From Fonsecaea monophora (taxonomy: Eukaryota; Ascomycota; Eurotiomycetes; Chaetothyriales; Herpotrichiellaceae): 64,000 nucleotides of DNA. Below are positions 10,574 through 20,646 of the stretch, piece by piece (the first letter of the stretch is position 1; each line of letters begins with the position of its first letter). The stretch lies in the NCBI RefSeq assembly GCF_001642475.1, contig NW_019173970.1, forward strand, positions 124,001-188,000. Direction: 5' to 3'. The notes beneath the pieces were generated by a model. It had not been told where the DNA came from, made no database searches, and was given only the letters and a program-made list of their open reading frames with translations. A program made the position numbers and the translations under genes.

Positions 10574-11444
10574 CTATACTGTCTTCACCAGGAGGAGGTA
10601 TTCGTGGCCATCAGGCAAGTCGCCAAAAGGCCAACCAAGTCCTCGCGCCCTGACTTCAGCCAACACTTTTGTTGGTTCTCCGTGGTCCACCCAGAAGTTC
10701 GTATCAGCACAGCATATGACTCCCTGTGGTGCGCCCTCCACAAAGAGACTCCCTGACAACCTAGCTGACCTGATATATCTGACAGGGCTAGACTCCATAA
10801 CGTCTTTCGCATGCTCTCGCACAATCCTCAGATCTACCTCCTCGAGCCCACATCCGAAACTTCTCAGCGCGGTGAGGATCGCCGCAGGGTGTGAGCTTAG
10901 TATTCCGAAAATACAGTTCTCTCTTCCTTCTCGTAACTTGGAAAGAAGCTGGGCCGAGTCAGAGAAAGTTTGTCGTGGTGTAATGGGAGAACTTACCCTT
11001 GTGGCCAGCCGGCGACGCCTATATTGCGGATCCACGCATAATTGGGTAACCCAGCAGACTTGGTGGCCTGCAGAGTTCCAATAGGTGGCCAAAGCATGAC
11101 CAACCAGGTTGTTGCCGGCCATAGCCCTGACAAAATAGTTATCTGCACGATCTGGGAGGCACTCCTCTCTTAGCCGACTGGGACTCATGCGGACACGACG
11201 ACCTGTCGCCACAACTTAGAAAGCAAACCAACATCCGCCAGGGGGACAGCTCTTAGATACCATGCTCTGCAAATGGTCCCATCATTTTCTCCGCCTGTGG
11301 TCCCCAGATGCCATATGCACGTGAGAACAATGCTGCCGCTTCTTGGATCATATCCTGGGTGATCTCTTTCGCGGCCAAGATCTCGAAGGTAAAGAGTGGC
11401 TCGACAGGTTGTGCAGTCTGTCTCTCAAAGCTCCCGGACGCCAT
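10574..11444 (-). CDS. GNAT-family N-acetyltransferase
   Basis: Three exons: 11261-11444, 10997-11202 and 10574-10948. The introns are 58 nt (GTATCT...CAG) and 48 nt (GTAAGT...CAG, in frame). The product has about 254 residues. The GNAT core is seen in NYFVRAMAGNNLVGHALATYW, followed by WVTQLCVDPQYRRRRLATRLLSKLREG. In it, QYRRRRLA is the acetyl-CoA pyrophosphate-binding loop (Q/RxxGxG/A), here with basic residues in place of the glycines. Removing the second intron joins this loop directly to the following helix. The acceptor substrate is unknown. No signal peptide is seen. The gene shares no obvious function with its neighbours CYP51 and the Fta2-like gene. Confidence 0.75.
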
Positions 11445-11951
11445 AGCAACAGCTGTCTCTTCGAGTGTACATTGAAAGGCGTGATGTTGTAGAAAGAGGA
11501 GGCTTGTGAATAAGTAATATTGCTGATCCAGCCTTCTTGAACGTGGTATACACTTTCTTTTGGGGGAGCAAAGCCTGTCCTGGCCTGTACCATGTGGTCA
11601 CAGTCATCCAAGTCCGACCACTGGCGAATCAAGCGGTTCCAGCTTTTCACCCCGGAATTGCCAAAGTGGTCCGCGAATTCCCCCAGGCCTCTTACCCCCA
11701 CAGCAACACTATTTCCATCACCAGGAGCCATCTAGGTTAGGACTATGATGGTGGCTACATATGGAAACTGGTAAAGATCTCTCTATCGAAGAATATCCAC
11801 CGGGTCGAATCAATAGTCGTGGCCAGATACAAGAGGTGGCCGGGAAAACTCGAGGGCCAGCGCCATCTCAGTCTGAATCTAGTACATCAGGACTGAAAAA
11901 CAAAGGCAAAGGGCCTACGAGAAGATGATTTCGGTCGCGACAGAAATAGAT
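11445..11951. other. gene-free spacer
   Basis: This 507-bp interval holds the promoter of the GNAT gene and the 3' flank of the Fta2-like gene. A minus-strand open frame of 127 codons runs into the GNAT first exon in another frame; it has no recognisable domain. Confidence 0.45.
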
Positions 11952-12707
11952 TTATGTGTCGGGAAACCACCTCAACACACTTTTTACAGTTGCCTTATAA
12001 AAATGGCGAAACCAAAACTCCTCCCATTCCGGACACGGCGCCGTCAGAGTACTCGAAAGATCGCCGAATTTTGATCCTCTGTAGTTCTCAGTTTTAACGT
12101 CTTGGGGAAGTATTCGTGCTTTCTGGGGGATCGTGAAGTTTGTAAAGATCGTCGGGATATCTGATGGACCTATCGGTACGGGTCTATATTGCTTAACAAT
12201 CGCCCATCGGCTTAAACTCGACGTGTCGGTAACACCCCCAAGCACCTTAAAATGTGCATCGGTCAATTTCATCCATCCATAACACATCACAGCCCATGTT
12301 CCGTTCTCGGCACGTGAGTCTAGTCGGGCATAAGCTCTACATTCGTGGGCAAGAGGCGAGGTATATATGGCAGCATCATGCAAGTAGAAGACAGGTCCAG
12401 GTTGCATCCAGTGCTTAAACTAGACTGCATCAGAGGAGGGTAGCTATCAGAGAGTTTCACTCACAATTTTCACAGCATATTCGGCCCCCTTAATATCTGC
12501 CGAGATCACCACACCGTGTTCTCCTTGATTGATTAGACGCGGGTTGTGAATGTCTTCTTGATGGTTGACGAATCGCCGCAGTTTCGGTTCATCATCTTCC
12601 GTCGTCTGTTGTAAAAGGCAAAATGGCTCAGTTGAGAGATATATGCCAATGATATCTTCTCCCATCAGCTCAGCATATTTTGGGTCCTTGCTGAGTCCTT
12701 TGCGCAT
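11952..12707 (-). CDS. Fta2-like (Sim4 kinetochore/kinase-fold) protein
   Basis: Exons 12465-12707 and 11952-12419 join across a 45-nt intron (GTGAGT...TAG), giving 236 residues. The segment INQGEHGVVISADIKGAEYAVKI followed by FKHW resembles the glycine-rich loop and VAIK lysine of protein kinases. AHECRAYARL matches the pattern of the fungal Fta2 family (Sim4 complex subunit), which has a kinase-like N-lobe. No catalytic HRD or DFG motif is seen, so activity is doubtful. Many fungi carry several Fta2-like genes of unknown role outside the kinetochore. The assignment is moderate, and function should not be inferred from the name alone. Confidence 0.62.
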
Positions 12708-13327
12708 CTTTTATCTGGGCTTTTTCGTTGTGCACACTCCAGAACAGTAGCCGGGGGTGGTTTTAATTGCGAACGAAGGGTGGTTTGGTCTTTTAAGAAC
12801 TGTCGACGACGGAGGGACATGGATCGGGCTTCCGAGGAAGATCAGGCAATTTCAGATGTAAATGGAGACGGCCACCTTGACTGTTGTTCCACGCAACGAC
12901 ATGAGATCTCTTGCCTCGGAGGTTTTCCGCTCACGTGGCTGGGGTTGGCGGTGAATTCTACAGGGTCCTTTCTACCGCTCCGCCGCGGCGACTCTTGAGG
13001 TTATCACCATCGTCCTCATTCCAGCGCAACAACCCGGAGATGTCGAGACGACCACCCTCCGGCACTGGAGACACGTTAGTTATCTGGACCACACCGGCAT
13101 CGGATACGGGAATGGCCCACCAAGCTACGTATAGACCATGGAGACACCAACTGGCGTTTTAGTTCAGTTGGCCAAGAGGAAGAGGTGGTAAGCAAGATGA
13201 AAGACGCTCGATAGACAATCCTGTGGCCCACTGCCACCCGGTTCGTACATTTGATACACTACTCCAGCGGCTGAAATAGGTCTTTCCTGGGGAGTAGGAC
13301 CTATCCAAGTGCCTTCTCTTCCTACAA
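12708..13327. other. gene-free spacer
   Basis: The interval lies between the Fta2-like gene start and the 3' end of the first MFS gene. Short open frames only, with no domain, repeat or TTGCCGG site seen. Confidence 0.5.
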
Positions 13328-15114
13328 TCACACACTTTCGACATGGGACAATACCATAGGCGCCTTTGTACCAGCCTCTTTGGTAGCCTCCAGTGAGGCC
13401 TTTTCAGTATCCACCTTTTCAACGGCACTCTCAGACGACTTCTCAAGCTCGAGGGCAGAGGCGATCTCATCCTGGTCACCAAAGATCTTTGCCACTTCCT
13501 CCAGGGGAATCCTTCGTGTATCGGGGAACCAGTAAAGCAGGAAGCAAACGAAAACCGTCCCGGGGATGATGAAGCAGAGATAGAATTTCCACCCTATGTT
13601 CTTGAACGCAATTGGGGCAACTTGCAACCTGTGGAGGGAAGATCAGCATTCAAAAGCCGTCGGCTACTGAAAGGGTTTCAGAGGCATACCACATGATGTT
13701 CATTGCGCAGAGACCTGCCATCCCGAGAGCAATGCCTTTGGCGCGAAGGTGATTAGGGCAGATCTCGGAGATGTAAACGAACTGGGTTCCATCGAGACAG
13801 ATCTCCCACATCACCACATATACGAACAGCATGGCCACGGCTGCGCTCAACGCGCTGTTGTTGGGATTTGCAAGCGCCTCAGGCGTGGTGTACGTGGCGA
13901 CCAGAGCTGCCTCGATGGCCAAACAGCAGAGACAGAATTGAATCCCGAAAGCAATCAATTTTGGACGTGCAACTCGCTCGACCACGAAGAGAGCAAGGAT
14001 GCCTCCTCCGATGGCGACAGTATACCAGCCGATCTGGTAGAGAAACTGCTGTTCGGTGTCATAACCTAGTGCGCCGTACAACGTCGGTCCATAGTTGTTC
14101 AAGACTGCCGATGTTTGGTTAGGAGGATTGCATTATCTTCGTTTCGAGAGAACAACGAGGTACATACCTAATGGACCGCTCAGTTGAATTCCAGCCGGGA
14201 TCAGGAAGCTCATGATTGCCCTCTTCCGGTAGCTCGGTTTCTTGATCAGAGCCCAGTATGAAGAGTCGAGCGTTCTGTCAATCCGGACTTGTGTTGAAAT
14301 CTGCGACAGTTCGACCGCAGCCTCTTCCTCGGTGTGCAGACTCTTGAGGACCGTTGCCGCATCTTCGTAGCGATCCTTCATGAGTAGCCATCGAGGCGAC
14401 TCTGGGAGCCACGGCAAAAAGCAGAGCAGGAGAACTCCAGGTAGGGCGTTGAGGGCTTGGAGACCTCTCCACCCGTTGCTGTCGCCACCCTTCCAGAACC
14501 CATATCCGATCCATGAAGCAAGGGCGTAACCAAAGAGCAGACTGATACCATGGATATCAACCAAGACTCCTCGAACACTCGGCGGAGCTACCTCACTCAT
14601 CCACACCGGAACCGTGGACACGATGATATACGCCGCCATTCCTGCGAAGAACCTGAAGGCGATGAACATGTGAATGTTAACACTTCCTGCCAGCAGGGCG
14701 GACGTCACACAGGCGAAAACAGCTGGAACGGCAATGCCGACTTTGCGACCCCATCTGTCGGAAATGGGGGACACGGCGAAGGTGCCCAAGAAGCCGCCGA
14801 CCTGGTACATCTAGTTTCCCATCAAGTAGATCAGCATTTGTTACTTCCACCTCTCGAGAGTTGCGAGAGGGGTTTGGTCAACAACATACACTTCCAGTCA
14901 ACCCGATCAAGTCCGAGGCATCTGGTGCAGTATCCAATCCCATCGCCTTGACAAATGAGGGCTGGATCAGAGTGGTCGATATCACCGATGCCGAGTAACC
15001 ATACATGCAGGAGCCGAGACTTGCAGCGACTATGAAGAGTACATTCTGCCACTTGAACTGGCGTCGCGCTGAATGGTGGTACTCGCTCTGATCCACGGTC
15101 TGAGAGGAAGCCAT
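13328..15114 (-). CDS. MFS sugar-porter-type transporter 1
   Basis: Four exons (14890-15114, 14168-14810, 13690-14104, 13328-13628) encode 527 residues with about 12 membrane segments. Sugar-porter signatures are SDRWGRKVG after the second helix, PESPRWLL before the central loop and a long loop after helix 6. The C-terminal tail is charged and cytosolic. Intron joints were fixed by matching the intronless paralogue at 35103-36653: GPLVLNNYGPTLY and NIMWLQVAPIAF are restored exactly. The substrate is unknown; the family imports hexoses, disaccharides, quinate-like acids and others. The gene is divergent from the metallo-hydrolase gene, sharing a 558-bp promoter with a TTGCCGGA site. Its position at the edge of the cluster, opposite its paralogue, suggests uptake of the cluster's substrate (inference). 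Confidence 0.9.
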
Positions 15115-15672
15115 GATGTCGCAATGCTGCTCTAATTCTGTCCTTGTGTTGCTGAACAAGACACGACGGCGGATTTGTCGCAAAGATATACCTCCTGAGA
15201 GGGAGTGGATTTGGGAAATTTCTTTCCATAAAACACCGTCTTCGAAGTACTATATACCCCACTGGACCCATATTTTTGGACCTGGCAAATGACCTGAATA
15301 CCGACATTTGGTTGCCGGAATAGCCAGGAACGTGCGGGTTGGCGAAATGATACCCCGGAGCGTTTGTTCCCCATCATCGACTCCGCTCTGGGGACCCAGA
15401 TTTCCAGAACTGAGCTGTTTCTTTTTCGGCTTCTCTTTGACTTCTGCCCGCTACCATGTGTCGAGGTGGATATCAATGTCGGCGAGCGAGGCTGCTGGCT
15501 GTTATGTCCACTACCGAGAATAGCCGTGAGACTGTGAACCGGAACTATATGTATCAACTAACGGTGTGGTTACAAGGAAAGTGTCGGTGCTAGATCCAAA
15601 TCAATATTTCAAACACCATTCTCGACCTATCTCTTTCACAGGATACAACCATTCCGGTACCGGGACACCACC
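15115..15672. promoter_or_regulatory. divergent promoter, MFS1/metallo-hydrolase, with TTGCCGGA
   Basis: This 558-bp region separates two gene starts that face away from each other. It holds one TTGCCGGA at 15312-15319 (plus strand). The same word recurs in other promoters of the cluster. No gene is seen. Confidence 0.5.
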
Positions 15673-16894
15673 ATGGCTGCGGCTCACAACTTCGACGTTC
15701 CGGCTGGGAACACTGTCCGTGTGCGGATTATCGACACGACCTCGCGGATTGAAAAGGTCCCAAGCACGTTTTTGATGGAGCCAATCGTGCCGGGCTTTAC
15801 CCATATGCCCAAGTTGCCATCATGGTCTTTCTTGGTCGAGCATGCCTCGGGCAAGAAGGCACTATTTGACTTGGGCGTGCCCCCTACCTGGAAGGATTTC
15901 TCCCCGGTCACCACCAGCCACACAATCGCCGCTGGTTGGAATGTGACTGCTGAGAAACACACGGTCCAGATCCTGGAAGAGACGGGTGTCAAAGGTGAGG
16001 AGATTAACAGTATCATCTGGAGGTATGTAAAGGCCCCAAGTCGTCGACACAGTTCTACAAGCTGACAGGATTCTAGCCACTGGCATTGGGACCATTTGGG
16101 AGACCCTTCTACATTTCCTCCCAGCACGGAACTGGTCGTGGGGCCGGGGTTCAAAGAGGCATTCTTCCCCGGCTACCCTGCTAAGGTCGATGCGCCAGTC
16201 AGGGAGAGCGATTTCGCGTAAGTCTTTGTCAAGAACTGACATGGCTGTGGTCCACCGACCTCCCCAGGCAAGTCTGACTAACGAAGAGAAAAGGGGCCGA
16301 GAAGTTCGCGAGATTGATTTTACAGAGTCGAAGCTGAAAATCGAAAAGTTTGACGCCTTTGACTTCTTTGGGGACGGATCGTTTTATCTACTCGATACTC
16401 CCGGACATGCCATTGGGCATCTTTGTGGTCTGGCCCGAACGTCGTCGAACCCTGATACCTTCATCATGATGGGCGGTGACCTTTGTCACCACAGTGGCGA
16501 GCTCCGTCCTTCGCCCCTTCTGCCTCTTCCCCAGGATAGTCAACTTCAAACCATTCTCCAAGGAATAATGCCCCATGTGCCCGCTTGCCCTGGGGCGGTT
16601 CTGGAGCACGTGCAGCATTCTCGGGGCCGAAAGCTCGACGAACCATTCTTTATCCCGGCAATGGGACTCCACATACCGACGGCAATTGAGAGTATCAAGA
16701 AAGCTCAAGAGGCTGACGCCGATTCTAATGTGTGGTTCATCTTCGCACACGACGACAGCCTGTGGGGCTTGATAGACTTTTTCCCGGCAGACGTGAATAG
16801 TTGGAAGGAAAAGGGATGGGGCGCCAAAACCAAGTGGTCGTTCCTCAAGGATTTCCGTCCCGCATTGGAGGCTGAGGCCGAGACGAAGTCGTAA
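15673..16894 (+). CDS. metallo-beta-lactamase-fold hydrolase (lactonase-like)
   Basis: Three exons (15673-16022, 16077-16217, 16294-16894) give 363 residues. The first intron splits the metal site: joined, it reads SHWHWDHLGD, the HxHxDH motif at residues 118-123. Further ligands are in LDTPGHAIGHLCGL and GGDLCHH. The fold is that of AttM/AiiA-type N-acyl-homoserine lactonases and similar hydrolases. No signal peptide is seen, so it is likely cytosolic. Baeyer-Villiger enzymes in the same cluster would make esters or lactones, and this protein is the natural candidate to open them (inference). The second acceptor (AAAAG) is unusual, but the branch CTAAC 10 nt before it and the protein joint DFAGREVREIDF support it. 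Confidence 0.87.
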
Positions 16895-17409
16895 AAAGGT
16901 AGAAGAAAAATAGCTGGAATGCCAAAGAGTAGAAAACGATTGATTGGTATACCAGACCGTAAAGCCGACTTCATTAACCGGCAAACTCTCAAGAGACTGG
17001 GCCGTCTTCAACCCATACCCATTGCCAGCAAATGCTAGCAGCTGAGGTTCGGCTATACAAAGACGCCACATGCATGGGTCTTCCAGACCCCAGAGACCTA
17101 ACCCGGGTTTTTGCTTCCCCAGTCTACGATATAACATGGAAAAAACACCTGCTTACAAAACATATGTGTCCGGGAATAAAAGGACCCAGATAGTTTGTAT
17201 CTTGTTCAAGCAGTGGTTGATTGCCGATCCACACAGCCCAATAACAATCGATTGAACGCGTCGTCATTGCTGGGAGGAATTGACGGGCTGCAAAAGGTCC
17301 TTTCGAGGAGGCCGTGGATATATCTATCTACAACTTCCAAGTGACGGAGCAGGCCTCCTCAAATTTGACAGTCCTTGACAGTCGTCCTTCTTCTTGCGGA
17401 AAAGAAATC
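16895..17409. promoter_or_regulatory. promoter region of SDR1 with TTTGCCGG site
   Basis: The interval between the metallo-hydrolase stop and the SDR1 start holds ccggcaaa at 16978-16985, which is TTTGCCGG on the minus strand, and a near match TTGCCGAT at 17221-17228. No gene is supported. Confidence 0.45.
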
Positions 17410-18195
17410 ATGACCGACCAGGCCAAATACATCAACAAGCTCAAAGGCGCGCGAGTCTTGATCATCGGAGGGACATCTGGCATCGGCTTCGGCGTGGCGG
17501 AAGCAGTCATTGAGCATGGCGCGGGCAAAGTAATTGTCTCTTCGTCGCGGGAATCGCGAGTCAACGACGCCATCGCAAGACTCAAGGCGTCGTATCCCTC
17601 GTCCACGGCTTCGATCGAGGGGTACGTATGCGACGTGGGAGAGCTGGGCACCATGGAGGACAACATCAAGGAGCTCTTCACCAAAGTCGGCACACTCGAC
17701 CACATTGTCTACTCAGCCGGGGACAACCCGCCGTTGAGGCCCTTGGACACGGTCGACTTCGCCTTCATCCAGCGAGTCGGCAACATCCGCTTCTACGGGC
17801 CCTTGCTGGTGGCCTTGCACGGGCACAAGAACCTCGTGCAAAGCCCGCAGAGCTCCATCACCATCACCACCGGGGCGACAAGCGAGAAGCCCTGGGCTGG
17901 CTCCACGGTGGTCGGCTCCTGGTTGAGCGGGCTCCACGGCATGACGCGTGGGCTGGCACTGGATCTGAAACCTCTGCGGGTCAATTTGATCAGCCCCGGA
18001 GGCATCGACACGGCCCTCTGGGACTACAAGAGTCCCGAGGAGAGAAAGGCGCTCATCGATGAGCTGACACGCGACACCACGGTCGGGGTGATTGGAACCG
18101 TCGAGGACATCGCCGAGGCATACATCTATTGCATGAGGGACCATTTCGTCACCGGCACCATGATCAGCTCAAACGGCGGGCGCTTTCTCGTGTAG
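17410..18195 (+). CDS. short-chain dehydrogenase/reductase without YxxxK (SDR1)
   Basis: A single exon of 261 residues, begun at MTDQAKY; the open frame extends upstream to 17314, but the family starts here. The nucleotide-binding motif is IIGGTSGIGFG. The usual SDR tetrad is broken: where YxxxK should precede GLALDL, the sequence is STVVGSWLSGLHGMTRGLALDL, with neither Tyr nor Lys. VRVN-like NLISPGGIDTALWD follows as in normal SDRs. A known divergent SDR group (PRK07041-like) lacks YxxxK in the same way, so this may be a genuine subfamily and not a dead enzyme. It may act as a ketoreductase or isomerase with other catalytic residues, or be non-catalytic. Its promoter carries a cluster motif. 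Confidence 0.86.
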   Translation: MTDQAKYINKLKGARVLIIGGTSGIGFGVAEAVIEHGAGKVIVSSSRESRVNDAIARLKASYPSSTASIEGYVCDVGELGTMEDNIKELFTKVGTLDHIVYSAGDNPPLRPLDTVDFAFIQRVGNIRFYGPLLVALHGHKNLVQSPQSSITITTGATSEKPWAGSTVVGSWLSGLHGMTRGLALDLKPLRVNLISPGGIDTALWDYKSPEERKALIDELTRDTTVGVIGTVEDIAEAYIYCMRDHFVTGTMISSNGGRFLV

Positions 18196-19158
18196 GTAGG
18201 ATGTACGAAAGCCTTCTCCTGGCGAATGAATCAATGCTTGCCTCGGAGACGGGGCTTGGATGCTCCTTGGGGGCTGATTTTGGTTGCCCATTCCCTACTC
18301 GACTGGCAAGGAACAGGACTTATTAGTGGAGTGGAAGAAGCTTCAAGCAGTACCGAGTACTAGTTTCGGGGGCGTGAAATCGACTTGTCTGACGAAAAAG
18401 GAATGTTGACACCTTTTGAGCAAAAGCTTTTCGCGTACACGTTTATCGTATCCAGGATCACATACCCCTAGATTTTCCATATCTCCCCAGACGACGTATG
18501 CACCTTTCCTTGAGAGGCTGCATAGACCAGCACAAGTCAATGTATGAGTGACGTATCGTAAGCCATTCCCCAAGAAATGTGGCCGGGAAAGGTGTTGACC
18601 TGTGCATTTAGGAAAAGCCTCCAGAAACTACTTGGGGGGACATATGACCAGCCGGCGTTGTATCTTGTATCGTCTTTTAGGCGAATATTCTATACCCGAC
18701 TAGGTAAGAGTGAGTGTACATCGAGCCACAAAGAGATATATAGCACATTGCTTAGATAATGGCAGTCTATGTGCCAAGGCGCTAAGAATCTTGACACCCC
18801 ACCCTCTAACGGCTATGGGCTATGCTGGCCACGTGCCCGGCTACCCCGGCTTCATGACTTGGAACTTGGCCCTTCCGGCTATTGAGGACGGGTCGCAGGT
18901 TGTGACGTTCGCCGCATGGCATGGGGACTTTGCACGAGACTTTCGGCCCTTTGAAAAAAAAAACCCCTTCTTATTCAGTGACCACGGAGAGGACACGGGG
19001 CAGTCGTAGAGTGCTGCAGCTCTTAAAACACGTACGTTACTGTTGAATTGTGCAAATACGTCGGAGTTGGTTCGATCCTTATTTTTCCACCCTGGACGAG
19101 AAAACAGAATTCTGCGAGTTTGAAAAGCCAAAAAAGCACTGAAAAAGAAGAAAAAAAA
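18196..19158. other. gene-free spacer upstream of SDR2
   Basis: This 963-bp stretch holds no supported gene. By eye it contains no TTGCCGG word on either strand, unlike most other promoters of the cluster. An A-rich leader directly precedes the SDR2 start. Confidence 0.5.
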
Positions 19159-20333
19159 ATGGACGCGAGTCAGATCCGTGGCAAAGGCGCCATAGTCACT
19201 GGTGCCGGCTCAGGTAAGATTCCCCTGATACTCGCTTTGTCATTGAAGATGGAAGGAGAAGAAGAAGGAAATCTTGTATAGACAGAGAGAGAAAGCAGAG
19301 AGAAGACAGAAACTGAGCCACGGATCTAGGCATCAACCTCTCGTTTGCCCAGGCGCTCCATCGTGCAGGATGCAGTGTCTTGATCATGGACATTGCCCTG
19401 CACAAAGACGCCGTGGCCTGGATGGACACCATCTCCAACCCTCAGCCGTCGGAGCCAAAGGTCATCTTCTACAAGTCCGACGTGTCCAAATGGTCCGAAC
19501 TCGAGAAAGTCTTTGACGTCTTCGCCGACACGATCGGTGGCGTGCCGTACATTGTCTGCCCTGGCGCCGGGGTCTATGAGCCTGTAAGTTCTGCCCCAGT
19601 TACCCACCCATAGACCTTTTGTTCCCTGTTATCCGTTTTTTTGTTTGTTGGGCGTAGGGGGGGAAGTTTTTACCCTTGGAGTTTTAGTTTTTTCTCTCTA
19701 ACTCGAGAGGAAAAACAGTCACACAATAGCTTCTGGAAAGACAACGACACCGACAACCACTACAAGGTTCTCGACATCAACCTTCTCGCGCCGATCAAGA
19801 TGTCGCGCATCGCGATCCGGCGCATGCTGGCCGCCGACGCCCCCGGCATCATTTGCTGCGTGTCCAGCATCGGCGCGCAAAAGGCCAGCATCGTCACGCC
19901 GCTGTACCAGGCGTCCAAGCACGGCATCAGCAGCTTCGTGCGGTGCATGGCCGACCTGCACAAGCTGGCGGGGATCAGGGTCGTCGGCGTCGCCCCCGGC
20001 ATCATCCGCACGCCCCTGTACTCCGACCACCCGGAGGCCGGCAAGTTTGTCGACCCGGAAAAGGACTTTATGCTCTCGCCCGACGAGGTCGCGCGCGGCA
20101 TGATGGCCGTCTGCCTCGACCCCAAGTACCCGCCCGGCACGATCCTCGAGGTCGCCGACGTCGACAACTGGAGGGAGGTGAAGCTGCTGAATGACCCTGG
20201 GCCGCAAGGCCGGGCCATCCTCGCAAGCAAGAAGCAGGACGCCGTGGCCGACGTGATTGCCTTCATCGAGAAGGACAAGCAAGCCAAACCCAACGGCACC
20301 GTGGCGGCAGCGGCAGCGGCGACGGCTCCTTGA
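19159..20333 (+). CDS. short-chain dehydrogenase (SDR2)
   Basis: Three exons (19159-19213, 19330-19583, 19719-20333) give 307 residues. The cofactor site IVTGAGSGINLSFA is split by the first intron and has Asn where the last glycine of TGxxxGxG usually lies. The catalytic serine is in CVSSIGAQ, and YQASK is intact. VVGVAPGIIRTPLY follows. The third exon start was set by comparison with SDR4, whose EPTWSSFW lines up with EPSHNSFW here. The length and C-terminal extension recall fungal 15-hydroxyprostaglandin-dehydrogenase-like SDRs; the tail ends in poly-alanine. It is probably an NAD-dependent alcohol dehydrogenase. It is convergent with BVMO1. It is the one SDR without a cluster motif in its upstream region. 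Confidence 0.87.
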
Positions 20334-20646
20334 ACAAATGTAACGTGTATTATCAGATAGTTAGACACAAGAAAAAAGATAAGATCAAAATCAATGTCGT
20401 CGTTCAATTTGTTCAATCGTAAATTTATATTTTCCTTCAAGTTTTTACTCCTCAAAACTTGAAAAAGCTTCCAGACTTCACAAGGTATAACTATGGTATA
20501 TGATATAAGTTTTTATCTTGCAATTCGAACTAGTCTTAAGACAGGACGCCGTCCCTTTGTCCACAATATATGCACGATATATGAATCTATGGGGAGGAGG
20601 AAAAACAACACAGGCGCAAAACCCCCTGACTCGGAGTACGAAAGCC
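20334..20646. other. convergent 3' spacer
   Basis: AT-rich 313-bp interval between the stop codons of the convergent SDR2 and BVMO1 genes. It must hold both polyadenylation regions. No gene is seen. Confidence 0.55.

Noticed and set aside
11348..11731. Minus-strand frame of 127 codons overlapping the GNAT first exon
   Set aside because: Different frame from the recognisable acetyltransferase exon; no domain seen.
19760..20455. Minus-strand frame of 231 codons opposite SDR2
   Set aside because: Antisense shadow of the SDR2 third exon, no domain.
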